From an uncultured Paracoccaceae bacterium (GTDB taxonomy: Bacteria; Pseudomonadota; Alphaproteobacteria; Rhodobacterales; Rhodobacteraceae): 64,000 nt of DNA. The translations under genes and the position numbers were made by a program. Positions 55,378 through 63,732 of the stretch are shown piece after piece. Positions within the stretch are counted from its first letter, which is position 1; every line of letters starts with the position of its first letter. Where the stretch lies: positions 407,881-471,880 of the forward strand of contig CANLDN010000002.1 in the NCBI GenBank assembly GCA_947489445.1, written 5' to 3'. The notes under the pieces are model-generated. The model was given only the letters and a program-made list of their open reading frames with translations, ran no database searches and had not been told where the DNA came from.

Positions 55378-56546
55378 GAGCTATCTAATTCTACAGTCTT
55401 AGCTTGAATAAGATCTCTTTGTTTCCTTCGCTGCAAATCGCCGCTCACAACCACACTTGCACCGGTGGTAAACAAACTATTCTTTTTTAGCTTGTTGAAT
55501 TCATCAACGGCGACTTGTGCGGTTATCTGCCTGCCCCAGTCCGTAATTATGGTGAATTTACTTGAACGAGCATTGATTATTGTGATCCTGCCAGCCACGT
55601 CTTCACTTCGAGTAATCGCATCGTTGTAGATTGTGCGGATTCTCTGCCCTTCAGTGCGAGTAATAGTTCTATGATGGATTTTTGTTCCGTTACTGAAACT
55701 AATATCTACCTTGCCGAAGTCGGATTTTTCTGCTGGCAAGATATCAATCAAGCTCTGAAGCATCCTGATGGCTGCACCGCGTTCCTTAGCGTCAATTGAT
55801 TGAAGGGTCTGAATTTTCTCCAGCCAGTCAAAGAAATTGAATATTTCGCCCCGTCGATCCAATAAGTCTGAGCGAAATTCAGGTTGTTTTTGGTTTGAAA
55901 CCTTTAGGTGTTTTGCGAGAGCTGCTCCATCAATATCGACTTCTTCTATAGATAAGACAAGTGAACCAAGCGCCGGTTCTCTTACTCGAAAGTCAAATAA
56001 GTTCTTCCGGCTTCCTTGCGCCTCAGGAGGTAGCAGCGCCATCTTGAGGCTCTCATAAACCCCGGAAACGCGGTCTCGTAACTGCTTTAGTGAAAAGTTC
56101 TCTCCTTGGACTTGCTGGCCGGAAAACCTAAACGCGAGAAAACACTCAAGCTGATCAATACTGTCCGCGACCCAATCTTTTTTGTAGTCAATTCCAACAC
56201 CGAATTTTGGAAGTATTTCATCTGGAACGTCTTCTGCATTGAGTAACCAAGACGCTTTCCTTGAGAACGAAAAGTCTAACTCAACAGCAAAAAGGTTGCC
56301 GTGTCCCAAAACCCCTCTTAGCGATAATTCACCTTTGGATACAAACTCACGCTCTTTGGGTGAAATGACCTTTGCTAGAAAAACAAGACGTTCATTGTCT
56401 TCATCTTCGTCACAGTTATAGAACAGAAGTTCTGTCAGTCCTTCCCGCGCCAAGAACACTCTTGGAACGTCGTAACGATACAGCACTTGGGTCGGTTCTA
56501 TGCCTGCGGGACCTGCTGCCATAGGAAATGAATTTGGACGCCACAT
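55374..56546 (-). CDS. Hypothetical protein of lower GC, possibly acquired
   Basis: 390 residues, no signal peptide, mainly soluble: N-terminal region [23 protein letters not shown] and [17 protein letters not shown] look beta-rich, the middle ([26 protein letters not shown]) helical, and the C-terminus ([25 protein letters not shown]) basic. I recognise no family. G+C is clearly lower than in neighbouring genes (22 of 60 in 55381-55440). Its start follows the upstream gene's TAG directly, so the two form a bicistron. The stop overlaps the pncB stop by four bases. Confidence 0.7.
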   Translation of the reverse strand: MWRPNSFPMAAGPAGIEPTQVLYRYDVPRVFLAREGLTELLFYNCDEDEDNERLVFLAKVISPKEREFVSKGELSLRGVLGHGNLFAVELDFSFSRKASWLLNAEDVPDEILPKFGVGIDYKKDWVADSIDQLECFLAFRFSGQQVQGENFSLKQLRDRVSGVYESLKMALLPPEAQGSRKNLFDFRVREPALGSLVLSIEEVDIDGAALAKHLKVSNQKQPEFRSDLLDRRGEIFNFFDWLEKIQTLQSIDAKERGAAIRMLQSLIDILPAEKSDFGKVDISFSNGTKIHHRTITRTEGQRIRTIYNDAITRSEDVAGRITIINARSSKFTIITDWGRQITAQVAVDEFNKLKKNSLFTTGASVVVSGDLQRRKQRDLIQAKTVELDSS

Positions 56547-56951
56547 CTAAACGCGCTTTCCGTTTTCGAATGCTATGGTCGACGTTGCTGAGATATCCAC
56601 TCCACGTGCTTTCCAAAATGTATGGTGTTCTGGTTGTGCGTCGGATGCGGTGTGTGCAACAGCACCATCAGACGGAGAGATGTGAGCCGCAGCAATCACC
56701 TTCTTAGTCAAGTGAGGCATCAACCCAAAGGCATGTTCAACAGCTTCTTCATTTGGCCAAACCGAACATCCCCAACACTGGCAATCCGCCGGGTCAGCGT
56801 GCCTCGGCCTTGTTATTACGTCCGCCTCAAAATCTATTGCCATAGCGGGAATTCGCCGGATTTTTCGGAATATTGTCATTGTGACGTGTTGCGCATCATT
56901 GGGTGGGCAATTTGAAGGTGTGCCGGGTTCAAAACTACAAGAGAAATTCAT
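56547..56951 (-). CDS. Hypothetical protein, first gene of low-GC bicistron
   Basis: Up to 134 residues; the start is uncertain (ATG at 56951, 56879 or 56843; none has a clear ribosome site). The conserved-looking part begins AIDFEADVITRPRHADPADCQCWGC, with a CxCxxC cluster, then NEEAVEHAFGLMPHLTKKVIAAAH. No family recognised. Its TAG stop abuts the ATG of the 390-residue protein. A small protein ahead of a larger one suits several kinds of paired modules, but nothing in the sequence names one. Confidence 0.5.
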   Translation of the reverse strand: MNFSCSFEPGTPSNCPPNDAQHVTMTIFRKIRRIPAMAIDFEADVITRPRHADPADCQCWGCSVWPNEEAVEHAFGLMPHLTKKVIAAAHISPSDGAVAHTASDAQPEHHTFWKARGVDISATSTIAFENGKRV

Positions 56952-57124
56952 TTCGCATCTACATAAACTACCAAAGCTTAAAACTATATGTAGCTAAAAG
57001 TGGAGCTTTTCAACCTCGAGGCGCTACCGATGTGCGTGGCAAAATCAAAAGTTGCACATTTGTCATTTATTTGACCGCAGCGCGGAAACTGACACCCCAC
57101 GGTCGAACAACCGTAGGCCCCGCC

Positions 57125-57547
57125 CTACGCCTTGTCGGGATCAACGGACCCCCGCAACGCCTTCACCGCACCGCGCGCCTTCTTCCCCGCAAGCCTGCGT
57201 TTCACCGACCCATAGGTCGGCTTTGTCCCGATCCGCCGTTTGGGCCGCTCGCAGGCTTTGCGGATCAACTCCGCCAGCCGCTCCCGCGCGATCTCGCGGT
57301 TGCGCGCCTGGCTCCGCGTCTCTTGCACGAAAATCACAATAGCCCCGTCCGTGGTCCAGCGCCGCCCCGCCAGCCGCCGCAGCCGGTTCTTCACCGGGTC
57401 CGGCAGGTTGGGCGACCGCGCCGCCTCGAACCGCAATTCGACCGCAGTGGACACCTTGTTCACATTCTGCCCGCCGGGGCCAGACGACCGGGTAAAGCTT
57501 TCCGTCAGCTCCCAATCGGCGATCTCGATCTGATCGTTAATTCTCAC
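57125..57547 (-). CDS. arfB: Alternative ribosome-rescue peptidyl-tRNA hydrolase ArfB
   Basis: 140 residues from a GTG at 57547, chosen because family members start about ten residues before DWELTESFTRSSGPGGQNVNKVSTAVEL. The GGQ motif is intact, and the basic C-terminal tail (RPKRRIGTKPTYGSVKRRLAGKKARGAVK) that enters the empty mRNA channel is present. It frees ribosomes stalled on broken mRNAs. It lies just beyond a terminator on the same strand, so it needs its own promoter within about 80 bases. Confidence 0.9.
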   Translation of the reverse strand: MRINDQIEIADWELTESFTRSSGPGGQNVNKVSTAVELRFEAARSPNLPDPVKNRLRRLAGRRWTTDGAIVIFVQETRSQARNREIARERLAELIRKACERPKRRIGTKPTYGSVKRRLAGKKARGAVKALRGSVDPDKA

Positions 57548-57625
57548 AAAATGCACCGTGCGTTGGGGTCCGACGTTTTGCCGACACTTATCCGACGCAA
57601 CGCCGACCGTCAAAATACATAAGAA

Positions 57626-57657
57626 AAAGGGCCACCCCGGCGATGGGATGGCCCTTT
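57626..57657 (-). terminator. Rho-independent terminator of the small transcript upstream of arfB
   Basis: AAAGGGCCA pairs with TGGCCCTTT around a 14-base loop; on the minus strand TTCTTATG follows the stem. It ends whatever is transcribed leftward from about 57800. Confidence 0.8.
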
Positions 57658-57721
57658 CCTGAATTACGGAGGTGGGTCGGTTAGGATCTCCACCTTGGGT
57701 TTCCGTCAGCCAAGGGCTGCC

Positions 57722-57778
57722 CTAGCTGCGGTCCTCCCAAGTTGTCCCGACACACTTCTCCAATACCTCATGATGCAC
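57722..57778 (-). CDS. 18-codon reading frame behind a maximal Shine-Dalgarno
   Basis: A GTG at 57778 opens HHEVLEKCVGTTWEDRS, then TAG. Seven bases before it lies GGAGG within GAAAGGAGGTGATCCAG, which is complementary to the whole 3' tail of 16S rRNA as I know it. After the frame come a hairpin (CCTTGG paired with CCAAGG) and the terminator at 57626-57657. An overlapping 21-codon ATG frame (57771-57706) is the alternative. It may be a leader peptide, small protein or regulatory RNA; no family recognised. Confidence 0.45.
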   Translation of the reverse strand: MHHEVLEKCVGTTWEDRS

Positions 57779-57829
57779 TGGATCACCTCCTTTCAAAATG
57801 TTTCGCCTAAGTTGGAAGGTCGCACATAT

Positions 57830-57858
57830 TTGGTATATTTCAAGTAAAAATATACCAA
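57830..57858. repeat. Perfect 11-base inverted repeat after the YhhQ-type gene
   Basis: TTGGTATATTT and AAATATACCAA flank seven bases, ten bases past the stop of the YhhQ-type transporter gene. It may be an AT-rich terminator for that gene or an operator for the short unit to its left. Confidence 0.6.
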
Positions 57859-57867
57859 GGGTAGCGA

Positions 57868-58509
57868 TTAAGTGGCCGTCCGCTGCATTCGCCCAACAAT
57901 CATGCGAAACGGCACCAAAGCGAGCAGGGCAATGCTCAGCTTCACGCCCCAATCCGCGACGGCCAGCGATACCCAAAGCGGCACCAGTGGCCCGGTGTTC
58001 AAAAACGGCACGGCGTCTTGCGCCCAGATGATTTCCTCAGCCGCGGCGGCGCTGAACCCATTGAAAACGCCCGCAAAAGCAATCGAGAAAAAGATCGCCG
58101 TATCCACCGTCGACCCCACCAACGTGCTGCCCAACGGCGCGGTCCACCACGACCCATCCCGCAACCGGTTGAACACCGCGATGTCCAACAGTTGTGCGAT
58201 CAGGAACGCGGTGGCCGACCCAATCGCGATCCGCAAAGCGACCGCCGGATATTCAAACCCATCCCCTTGCAGCATGATCTGGCTCCCGATCAGGCTACAG
58301 ACAATCCCCACGACCAGTCCCGAAAACACAACCTTCCGCGCAGCGGCCACGCCATAAACCCGGTTCATTACATCCGTGACCAGAAACGCCAGCGGATAGG
58401 TGAACGCCCCCCAGGTCAGCAGACCATCAAGGATCAGGAATTGCACAAGAATATTTGACGCCACAACAATAGTGGCCATGGCGATAACGCCGGGAAGGAT
58501 ACGTGTCAT
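57868..58509 (-). CDS. Queuosine precursor transporter, YhhQ/VUT family
   Basis: 213 residues from ATG 58509 (a TTG at 58530 is possible). It has about six membrane helices and the family segments YPLAFLVTDVMNRVYGVAAARKVV and AFLIAQLLDIAVFNRLRDG ... STLVGSTVDTAIFFSIAF. YhhQ proteins import queuosine precursors such as preQ0 or preQ1 for tRNA modification. No other queuosine gene is near. Confidence 0.88.
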   Translation of the reverse strand: MTRILPGVIAMATIVVASNILVQFLILDGLLTWGAFTYPLAFLVTDVMNRVYGVAAARKVVFSGLVVGIVCSLIGSQIMLQGDGFEYPAVALRIAIGSATAFLIAQLLDIAVFNRLRDGSWWTAPLGSTLVGSTVDTAIFFSIAFAGVFNGFSAAAAEEIIWAQDAVPFLNTGPLVPLWVSLAVADWGVKLSIALLALVPFRMIVGRMQRTAT

Positions 58510-58582
58510 AAGATGTTTCCGTTTTGACAAGGGTGCGGCACTTGGCCCCCGACCGGGGACAGGGCGACTTAACGCCAGCCGT

Positions 58583-59434
58583 TCAATCCGTCAACCGATA
58601 CTCTACAATCTCGGTGCGTTGGAAAAACCGAAAGTTGTCGTCTGAAATCATCGTCAGGCGCAGCCCATCGGCATCCTGCCAGACACTGATCCCTTCCAGA
58701 TTATCATGCACACCCAAGCCTGTTTGCAGCACGACCTCCTCCGACCCGCCATCCAGATCAAAGCGTCTGACCCGGCTGCGAAAACCGATACCGGCAAAGT
58801 CACGTTCCAGCAGATAAAGTCGACCATCCGGGCCGATATCAGCCCCTGACATCAGAAACGCGCCGCGCCGGGGAATGTCAAATGGCTGATCCCAAACACC
58901 ATCCTTATAGCGATATATGGGAAAGGGACGGTTCGCGCGTCCTGATCGCTCGGGCAGGGTATAAAGCGCCCCGTCCGGACCAACGGCCAATGCCTCAAAC
59001 GAGGAATTCGGCTGCAACCGTGAAAACGCCGGGTCTTGAATAAGAAAAGATCCGGGCGCGTCAACGCCGCCAAAAGACCGCACCCCATGCCGCATTTCGA
59101 ACGAGACATAAAGCATCCCATCCCGCCCGATCGCCAAGCCTTCGCTATCGCCGTCAAGACGACCCAGCCCACTGCCATCCGCATCCCGCATCGGCATAAC
59201 CGCACTGGCTGCGATACCGACAATAGCCCCATTTGCCCGCTGAAATGATCCGGTGATAAACCCGGCCCGATCGCTCACCGCGACAAAACCGTTCCCATCA
59301 TCGGTTACTTCAATCGCGGAAAATCCGCCAAAGTGGCTGCCCGGCTCGTGCCACGTATATTGGCCAATCAGCGTCGCATCCGCGCAGGCGGGCAAGGCCC
59401 AGAGCAGGGCAATAAGATGAAGAAAACGATTCAC
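58583..59434 (-). CDS. Exported esterase-like phytase-family protein
   Basis: 283 residues with signal peptide [18 protein letters not shown]. Beta-propeller-like repeats occur ([90 protein letters not shown]), which is the pattern of the 'esterase-like activity of phytase' family. Probably periplasmic. Its ATG directly follows the mepA stop, so the two are coupled. Confidence 0.85.
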   Translation of the reverse strand: MNRFLHLIALLWALPACADATLIGQYTWHEPGSHFGGFSAIEVTDDGNGFVAVSDRAGFITGSFQRANGAIVGIAASAVMPMRDADGSGLGRLDGDSEGLAIGRDGMLYVSFEMRHGVRSFGGVDAPGSFLIQDPAFSRLQPNSSFEALAVGPDGALYTLPERSGRANRPFPIYRYKDGVWDQPFDIPRRGAFLMSGADIGPDGRLYLLERDFAGIGFRSRVRRFDLDGGSEEVVLQTGLGVHDNLEGISVWQDADGLRLTMISDDNFRFFQRTEIVEYRLTD

Positions 59435-60370
59435 TTACTGGGCGTTCAATACATCAAGGCATTGGCCCGGCAGGTTCGCCATTGTCAATTCAGCCCGTGG
59501 GGCCGGAGGCGGGGCGTTGGGGTTCGGCGGTGGCGGGTTCAGGATATTGTTCACCCATTGCTGGGCATCGGCGCAACCGTCACCAGCCGGGGGCGGGGCT
59601 TGATTTGTGCAACCGGCAGCACCCTCGGGACAATTCATGCGTACATGAAAATGATAATGATGGCCCCACCAAGGCCGCACCTTGTTGAGCCACGCGCGGT
59701 CGCCGGTTGCAGAATTACACATGGCGACCTTTGCGCCGGGAAAGATAAAAATCCGGGCCACCCGCGGGTCGGATGCAGCGGCGCGTATGATCGCCTCGTG
59801 CTGCGGGGTCCAACTGTCATTGGTAAAGGCCCCGCGTTCGCGTCGCATGGAAATCGACGAAAGCGCCTCGCGCTCCGGCACGCTGAGGTCCAGCCGATCC
59901 GGCGGCAACATCCAGACATCAATATCAAGGCCGGTCTGATGGCTGCGATGCCCGGTCAGCATCGGGCCGCCACGCGGCTGGCTCATGTCACCAATATAGA
60001 GCCCTTCCCAACCCGGCTGGGTCGCGGCAAAGCGGCTCAGGTCTTGCACAAAACCTATCGTTTCAGGCTGGGCCCAGTTGCGGTTGCGCGACAGACGCAT
60101 TGCCTGCCATGTCGGTCCGGTTTCGGCCAATTGCTGCGCGCCTGCCTGACAGCCCCGGGCATAGCCGCCAAAGGACTGGGCGGGCTGGGACGACGCCACT
60201 GGCGTCGCGCCAAACAAGCGCTTGGCGATGCGCAGATCACTTACATTCTGCGATGATATGGTGGTTGTCGGTTGTGGCGGCGGCGCGGGCGGTGTTGACG
60301 CCGCAGGCTCCTCAGCCTGACAGGCTGCCAATGCAAGGGCGATAGTAACTGCTGCTATGAAGCGGACCAT
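59435..60370 (-). CDS. mepA: Penicillin-insensitive murein endopeptidase
   Basis: 311 residues. The N-terminal lipobox is LAAC (Cys17), followed by a proline/serine linker. The LAS-type zinc site of MepA is visible: MLTGHRSHQTGLDIDVWMLP (His and Asp ligands) and WWGHHYHFHVRMNCP. It cuts D-Ala-mDAP cross-links in peptidoglycan. A lipid anchor is unusual for the enterobacterial enzyme, which is a soluble periplasmic protein. It overlaps the MFS gene stop by 16 bases. Confidence 0.9.
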   Translation of the reverse strand: MVRFIAAVTIALALAACQAEEPAASTPPAPPPQPTTTISSQNVSDLRIAKRLFGATPVASSQPAQSFGGYARGCQAGAQQLAETGPTWQAMRLSRNRNWAQPETIGFVQDLSRFAATQPGWEGLYIGDMSQPRGGPMLTGHRSHQTGLDIDVWMLPPDRLDLSVPEREALSSISMRRERGAFTNDSWTPQHEAIIRAAASDPRVARIFIFPGAKVAMCNSATGDRAWLNKVRPWWGHHYHFHVRMNCPEGAAGCTNQAPPPAGDGCADAQQWVNNILNPPPPNPNAPPPAPRAELTMANLPGQCLDVLNAQ

Positions 60371-61731
60371 TCTGCGCGATCTCCTTCTTTATTGACCCAT
60401 CGTAACAAGAAAAGGCCAATCAAGAAAAGCAGCAAGATAGGTGAAAAGCCGATTTGTACGTTGCCAGACCACGCCGAGACGAGGCCGATGAGCGCGGGCG
60501 CCAAAAAGGCGGTGGCCTTGCCGCTCAGCGCGAACAGACCAAACGCTTCGGCTGGACGGTTGGGGTCGCTGTGACGGACCATCATCGACCGGGACGCGGT
60601 ATAGACGGCACCGCCCGCACCACCGATGATGGCACCACAGATGAAAAAGATAATGTCAGGCAGGGCTGATCCCAGCGGCAAGGGCACACCAAACAGACTT
60701 TCGCGTGACATGCCAACAATCACGCATGAGACGGCAATCATGAACCAAACGGCGGTAATGATCACCGGTTTGGGACCAAAACGTTGATCCGCAAGGCCCG
60801 CAAGAAAGGTTGTGATGGCTGCGGCAATCGCGGCAACGATGCCGAAGACGCCGATATTGATAATGCTCCAACCCAACACCAAACCTGCATAAATACCCCC
60901 GTAGGCATAAAGCGCGTTGACGGCGTCACGATAAAACATCGATGCCAAAAGAAAGCTGCGCAAACTGGTGCGCCCGGCCACGACGCGCAGGGTCTGCCAC
61001 AGCTCATCCGCGACCTTGCTCAGCTTGACCTTGGGCTTGTGTTGCTGCGGCGTGTCACGGACCCACAAAAAGAACGGGATCATGAACAGCGCATACCAAA
61101 TGGCGATGAATGGTCCAACGGACCGGGTGCCTTCACGGTCTGCGGGGTCCAAACCCAGCGCGGGTGCGTTGCCCAGCAATGTCACGCCCTCATCGTTCTC
61201 AGCGAGCAAAAGCAGCATGATGACCAGCGCCAAAACCCCGCCCCAATAGCCAAACGCGGCGCCCGACCCCGAAATGCGGCCTACATCTTCCTTGTTGCCA
61301 AGACTGGGCAAGATGGCGTTGATAAAATTCAGCGCGGACTCAGCAGCCACAAATCCCACAAAAAACATCGCCATATAAAACCAAAGCGACGTGCTGTCCG
61401 GTGTCAAACCCCACAGCATCCACGCCATCGCAACATATATCAGCGAGAAAAAGGCGATCCAGGGCACCTTGCGGCCTGATTGGTCGGCATAGGCCCCCAG
61501 AAAAGGTGCGGTAAACGCAATGACCAGCCCGGCGACCAATTGGCCTGTTGACCACATTGATTGCGCTTGGGCCTTGGCCAGTTCCGGTTCAATCCCCGCG
61601 CTTTGAAAATTGGCAACAGCAACAGAGGCAAAATACGGCCCAAAGATAAACGTCAGACCCAGCGTATAGAACGGCTGCGACGCCCAATCAAAGGCCATCC
61701 ATCCCCAGATGCGCTTCTTACTCGCTGCCAT
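60355..61731 (-). CDS. MFS transporter, UMF1 (Atg22-like) family
   Basis: 458 residues from ATG 61731 (MAASKKRIWGWMAFDWASQPFYT). FDWASQPFYTLGLTFIFGPYF is the typical UMF1 opening. There are about 12 helices, with a large loop near residue 200. Related proteins export or import unknown solutes; the yeast relative releases amino acids. It is upstream of and overlapping mepA, and the three genes to 58583 form one operon. Confidence 0.88.
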   Translation of the reverse strand: MAASKKRIWGWMAFDWASQPFYTLGLTFIFGPYFASVAVANFQSAGIEPELAKAQAQSMWSTGQLVAGLVIAFTAPFLGAYADQSGRKVPWIAFFSLIYVAMAWMLWGLTPDSTSLWFYMAMFFVGFVAAESALNFINAILPSLGNKEDVGRISGSGAAFGYWGGVLALVIMLLLLAENDEGVTLLGNAPALGLDPADREGTRSVGPFIAIWYALFMIPFFLWVRDTPQQHKPKVKLSKVADELWQTLRVVAGRTSLRSFLLASMFYRDAVNALYAYGGIYAGLVLGWSIINIGVFGIVAAIAAAITTFLAGLADQRFGPKPVIITAVWFMIAVSCVIVGMSRESLFGVPLPLGSALPDIIFFICGAIIGGAGGAVYTASRSMMVRHSDPNRPAEAFGLFALSGKATAFLAPALIGLVSAWSGNVQIGFSPILLLFLIGLFLLRWVNKEGDRAEWSAS

Positions 61732-61797
61732 GTGCCTGTCCCTGCTTTTCTTTGGGGTGATCAAACACTGTTAACCGCATCAGTTGCAAGCAATGGT

Positions 61798-62340
61798 TTA
61801 CGCAGTGCCGTCATCCACCGGGGGCCAGGGGCGCGCTGCATCCGCGTTGATCCAGGCCTGCACCCAATCCGGTAAGGTGGGGGTGTCCCCCACCAATCCC
61901 ATCGCATCAAAAACCCGCTGGGGGTCCACGATCCCGTTCTTATCCGTCACGGCTGACCGGTAAAGCGCCTGGACGGCACATTCGGCGCCGATCCAGATCG
62001 ACTGATCCAGATACATGAACCGATGATCAAACCCGACCGCCTTGCTGACCGTGCGGAACTTCACAAACGGACGAATGCGGCGGCGATAGCGGACCGACAC
62101 ACCTGCCATCGTCAGTCCCCATTTATTCTGGCCCAATGCGCGCAGCAAACCGACCCGATGCGCCAATGTGGTGCGGCCCAGATCGAGGATGGTCAGAATG
62201 CGACCATTGTTCATTTCCATGAACAAATCCACATCCTGGGGCCAACAACGGTGATGGGATACATGCGTGCCGAATGGCTTCAAATCGGGCGCACCGCGAT
62301 TGATCGCATATTCTTTTGCTAGTCGGACAAGCGGGTACAT
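61798..62340 (-). CDS. Acyl-CoA thioesterase-like hotdog protein (THEM6 type)
   Basis: 180 residues from ATG 62340, which has GAGG five bases upstream. The core HHRCWPQDVDLFMEMNNGRILTILDLGR is a hotdog-fold 4-hydroxybenzoyl-CoA thioesterase-type active site, as in THEM6-like proteins, and RYRRRIRPFVKFRTVSKAVGFDHRFMYLDQS continues the fold. It likely cleaves acyl-CoA; the substrate is unknown. An ATG at 62379 with a short extension is the alternative. Confidence 0.82.
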   Translation of the reverse strand: MYPLVRLAKEYAINRGAPDLKPFGTHVSHHRCWPQDVDLFMEMNNGRILTILDLGRTTLAHRVGLLRALGQNKWGLTMAGVSVRYRRRIRPFVKFRTVSKAVGFDHRFMYLDQSIWIGAECAVQALYRSAVTDKNGIVDPQRVFDAMGLVGDTPTLPDWVQAWINADAARPWPPVDDGTA

Positions 62341-62481
62341 CGGTGCCTCATTGGATGGGTCTAGCGGCGCATGATCCACATTGACGCAAACGTCAACTTT
62401 AACCTTGGGGCAAACCTGCCACTTGTCGGATGCCCCACAAGGCCTTAGGTCATGGCGAGCAAATCAAAGGGCGCGCCTATT

Positions 62482-62769
62482 ATGTTGACCATTCTTCAAA
62501 TTCTGCTGCTGATCCTAAGCGTCGTGCGGTTCTTCGTGATCGCCCATTTCATCATGAGCTGGCTGATCCGGTTCGAAGTGCTCAACGTCCGGCAGGAATT
62601 TGTAGGTCAGGTCTGGTACACACTCGAACGGATCCTCGACCCGATCTACAGCCGGGTCCGGCGGTTCATGCCCGACCTAGGCGGGGTGGATCTGTCACCC
62701 ATCGTGGTACTGGTCGGGATCGAAATTTTGCGCATCATCCTCATCAACAGCCTGACAAGCTTCATCTAG
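62482..62769 (+). CDS. YggT family membrane protein
   Basis: 95 residues. Two hydrophobic segments (ILQILLLILSVVRFFVIAHFIMSWL and LSPIVVLVGIEILRIILINSL) enclose VWYTLERILDPIYSRVRRFMPDLGGVD, the YggT signature. The family is linked to cell-envelope or osmotic functions in bacteria and plastids. The ATG at 62482 is chosen with AAGGG upstream; an in-frame ATG at 62452 would add ten polar residues. Confidence 0.9.
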   Translation: MLTILQILLLILSVVRFFVIAHFIMSWLIRFEVLNVRQEFVGQVWYTLERILDPIYSRVRRFMPDLGGVDLSPIVVLVGIEILRIILINSLTSFI

Positions 62770-62943
62770 CAGCTCTGTTCCGGACGGGGGCAAAATACAG
62801 GGCAAGTTAAAGGCGTCGTCGATATCTTGTGCAGCCAAGGCGTGGCTTGAACCCAAAGTGGTGGACCCTGCGCCATGCATGAATGACAGACCTTCTGCGG
62901 CAGTGTTCTGACGAAGACGCCAAACATATCCGGCGCCTGATCC

Positions 62944-63732
62944 TTAACTGGCTTGCGCAATCATGCATTGCCGCCCATCGGGGCCGCGCACCCAAGCCTG
63001 TCCCGGTTTCCAGCACAGGGTTGCGGGTTCATGCTGCATCAATGGCGCGGTGGCCCGATAGCTGAAATGCGTTAACTGGCCCAAATTCCGTGCGGCAAGC
63101 CCCATCAGAACATGCGCCAGCAGCGGGCCGTGCACCACCAACCCACCATAGCCTTCGGTATCGCGGGCGTAATCTGCGTCATAATGAATGCGATGCCCGT
63201 TAAATGTCAGCGCTGAATAGCGAAAAAGAATGGTGTTGTCGAAATGCATGGTCTCATGATGGGTTTCATCTGTCGGCGCGGGTGGGGCCTCGCCGACGGC
63301 GTCATCTTCGCGGTAGACCAGTTCTTGCCACTCGGTCAGGGCCAGCGCATTGCGCTGCTTGATGTCGTGCCGGATGGTCACAAACCCCAGCGGGCCGGAT
63401 CGGCCTTGCTTGCGGGTCACGGCCTCAATCGTGCTGGTCCGTTCGGCGCGAATGCCCGCCAGCAGGGGCCGGTGAAACGCCAGCTTGCCTGCCGCCCACA
63501 TGCGCCGGGGCAAACCAAGATCAGGGATAAAGCTGCCTGTGGCCGCGTGCCCGTCGCGCCCCAAATGGGCAGGCGGCTGCGGGTCCCAGAAATAGATCTG
63601 ATGGAAAAAGGGCGGCATCGGATCGCCGGTGTTCAGGTTGGGCACGTGTCCCAATGTGGCCTGCAATGCATGCGCGCGGGCGATGTCGAACGGATCAACC
63701 TGGCACTTGGTACGGGATTGGTCGCTTTGCAT
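62944..63732 (-). CDS. MaoC-like acyl-CoA hydratase (mesaconyl-CoA hydratase type)
   Basis: 262 residues. The first half begins DIARAHALQATLGHVPNLNTGDPMPPFFHQIYFWDP; the second half is a hotdog domain with LTFNGHRIHYDADYARDTEGYGGLVVHGPLLA, the hydratase-2 motif carrying the catalytic Asp and His. This two-part layout fits mesaconyl-C4-CoA/3-methylfumaryl-CoA hydratases. No other pathway gene is adjacent, so the substrate is open. The gap to the YggT gene (174 bases) holds nothing recognisable. Confidence 0.82.
   Translation of the reverse strand: MQSDQSRTKCQVDPFDIARAHALQATLGHVPNLNTGDPMPPFFHQIYFWDPQPPAHLGRDGHAATGSFIPDLGLPRRMWAAGKLAFHRPLLAGIRAERTSTIEAVTRKQGRSGPLGFVTIRHDIKQRNALALTEWQELVYREDDAVGEAPPAPTDETHHETMHFDNTILFRYSALTFNGHRIHYDADYARDTEGYGGLVVHGPLLAHVLMGLAARNLGQLTHFSYRATAPLMQHEPATLCWKPGQAWVRGPDGRQCMIAQAS

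Noticed and set aside
55374..56951. Classical toxin-antitoxin pair
   Set aside because: Neither protein matches a known toxin or antitoxin, and 390 residues is large for a type II toxin; reported instead as an unknown module.
57779..57795. Fragment of a 16S rRNA gene (CTGGATCACCTCCTTTC)
   Set aside because: Only the last 17 bases match and nothing before them resembles rRNA. On the other strand it works as a Shine-Dalgarno.
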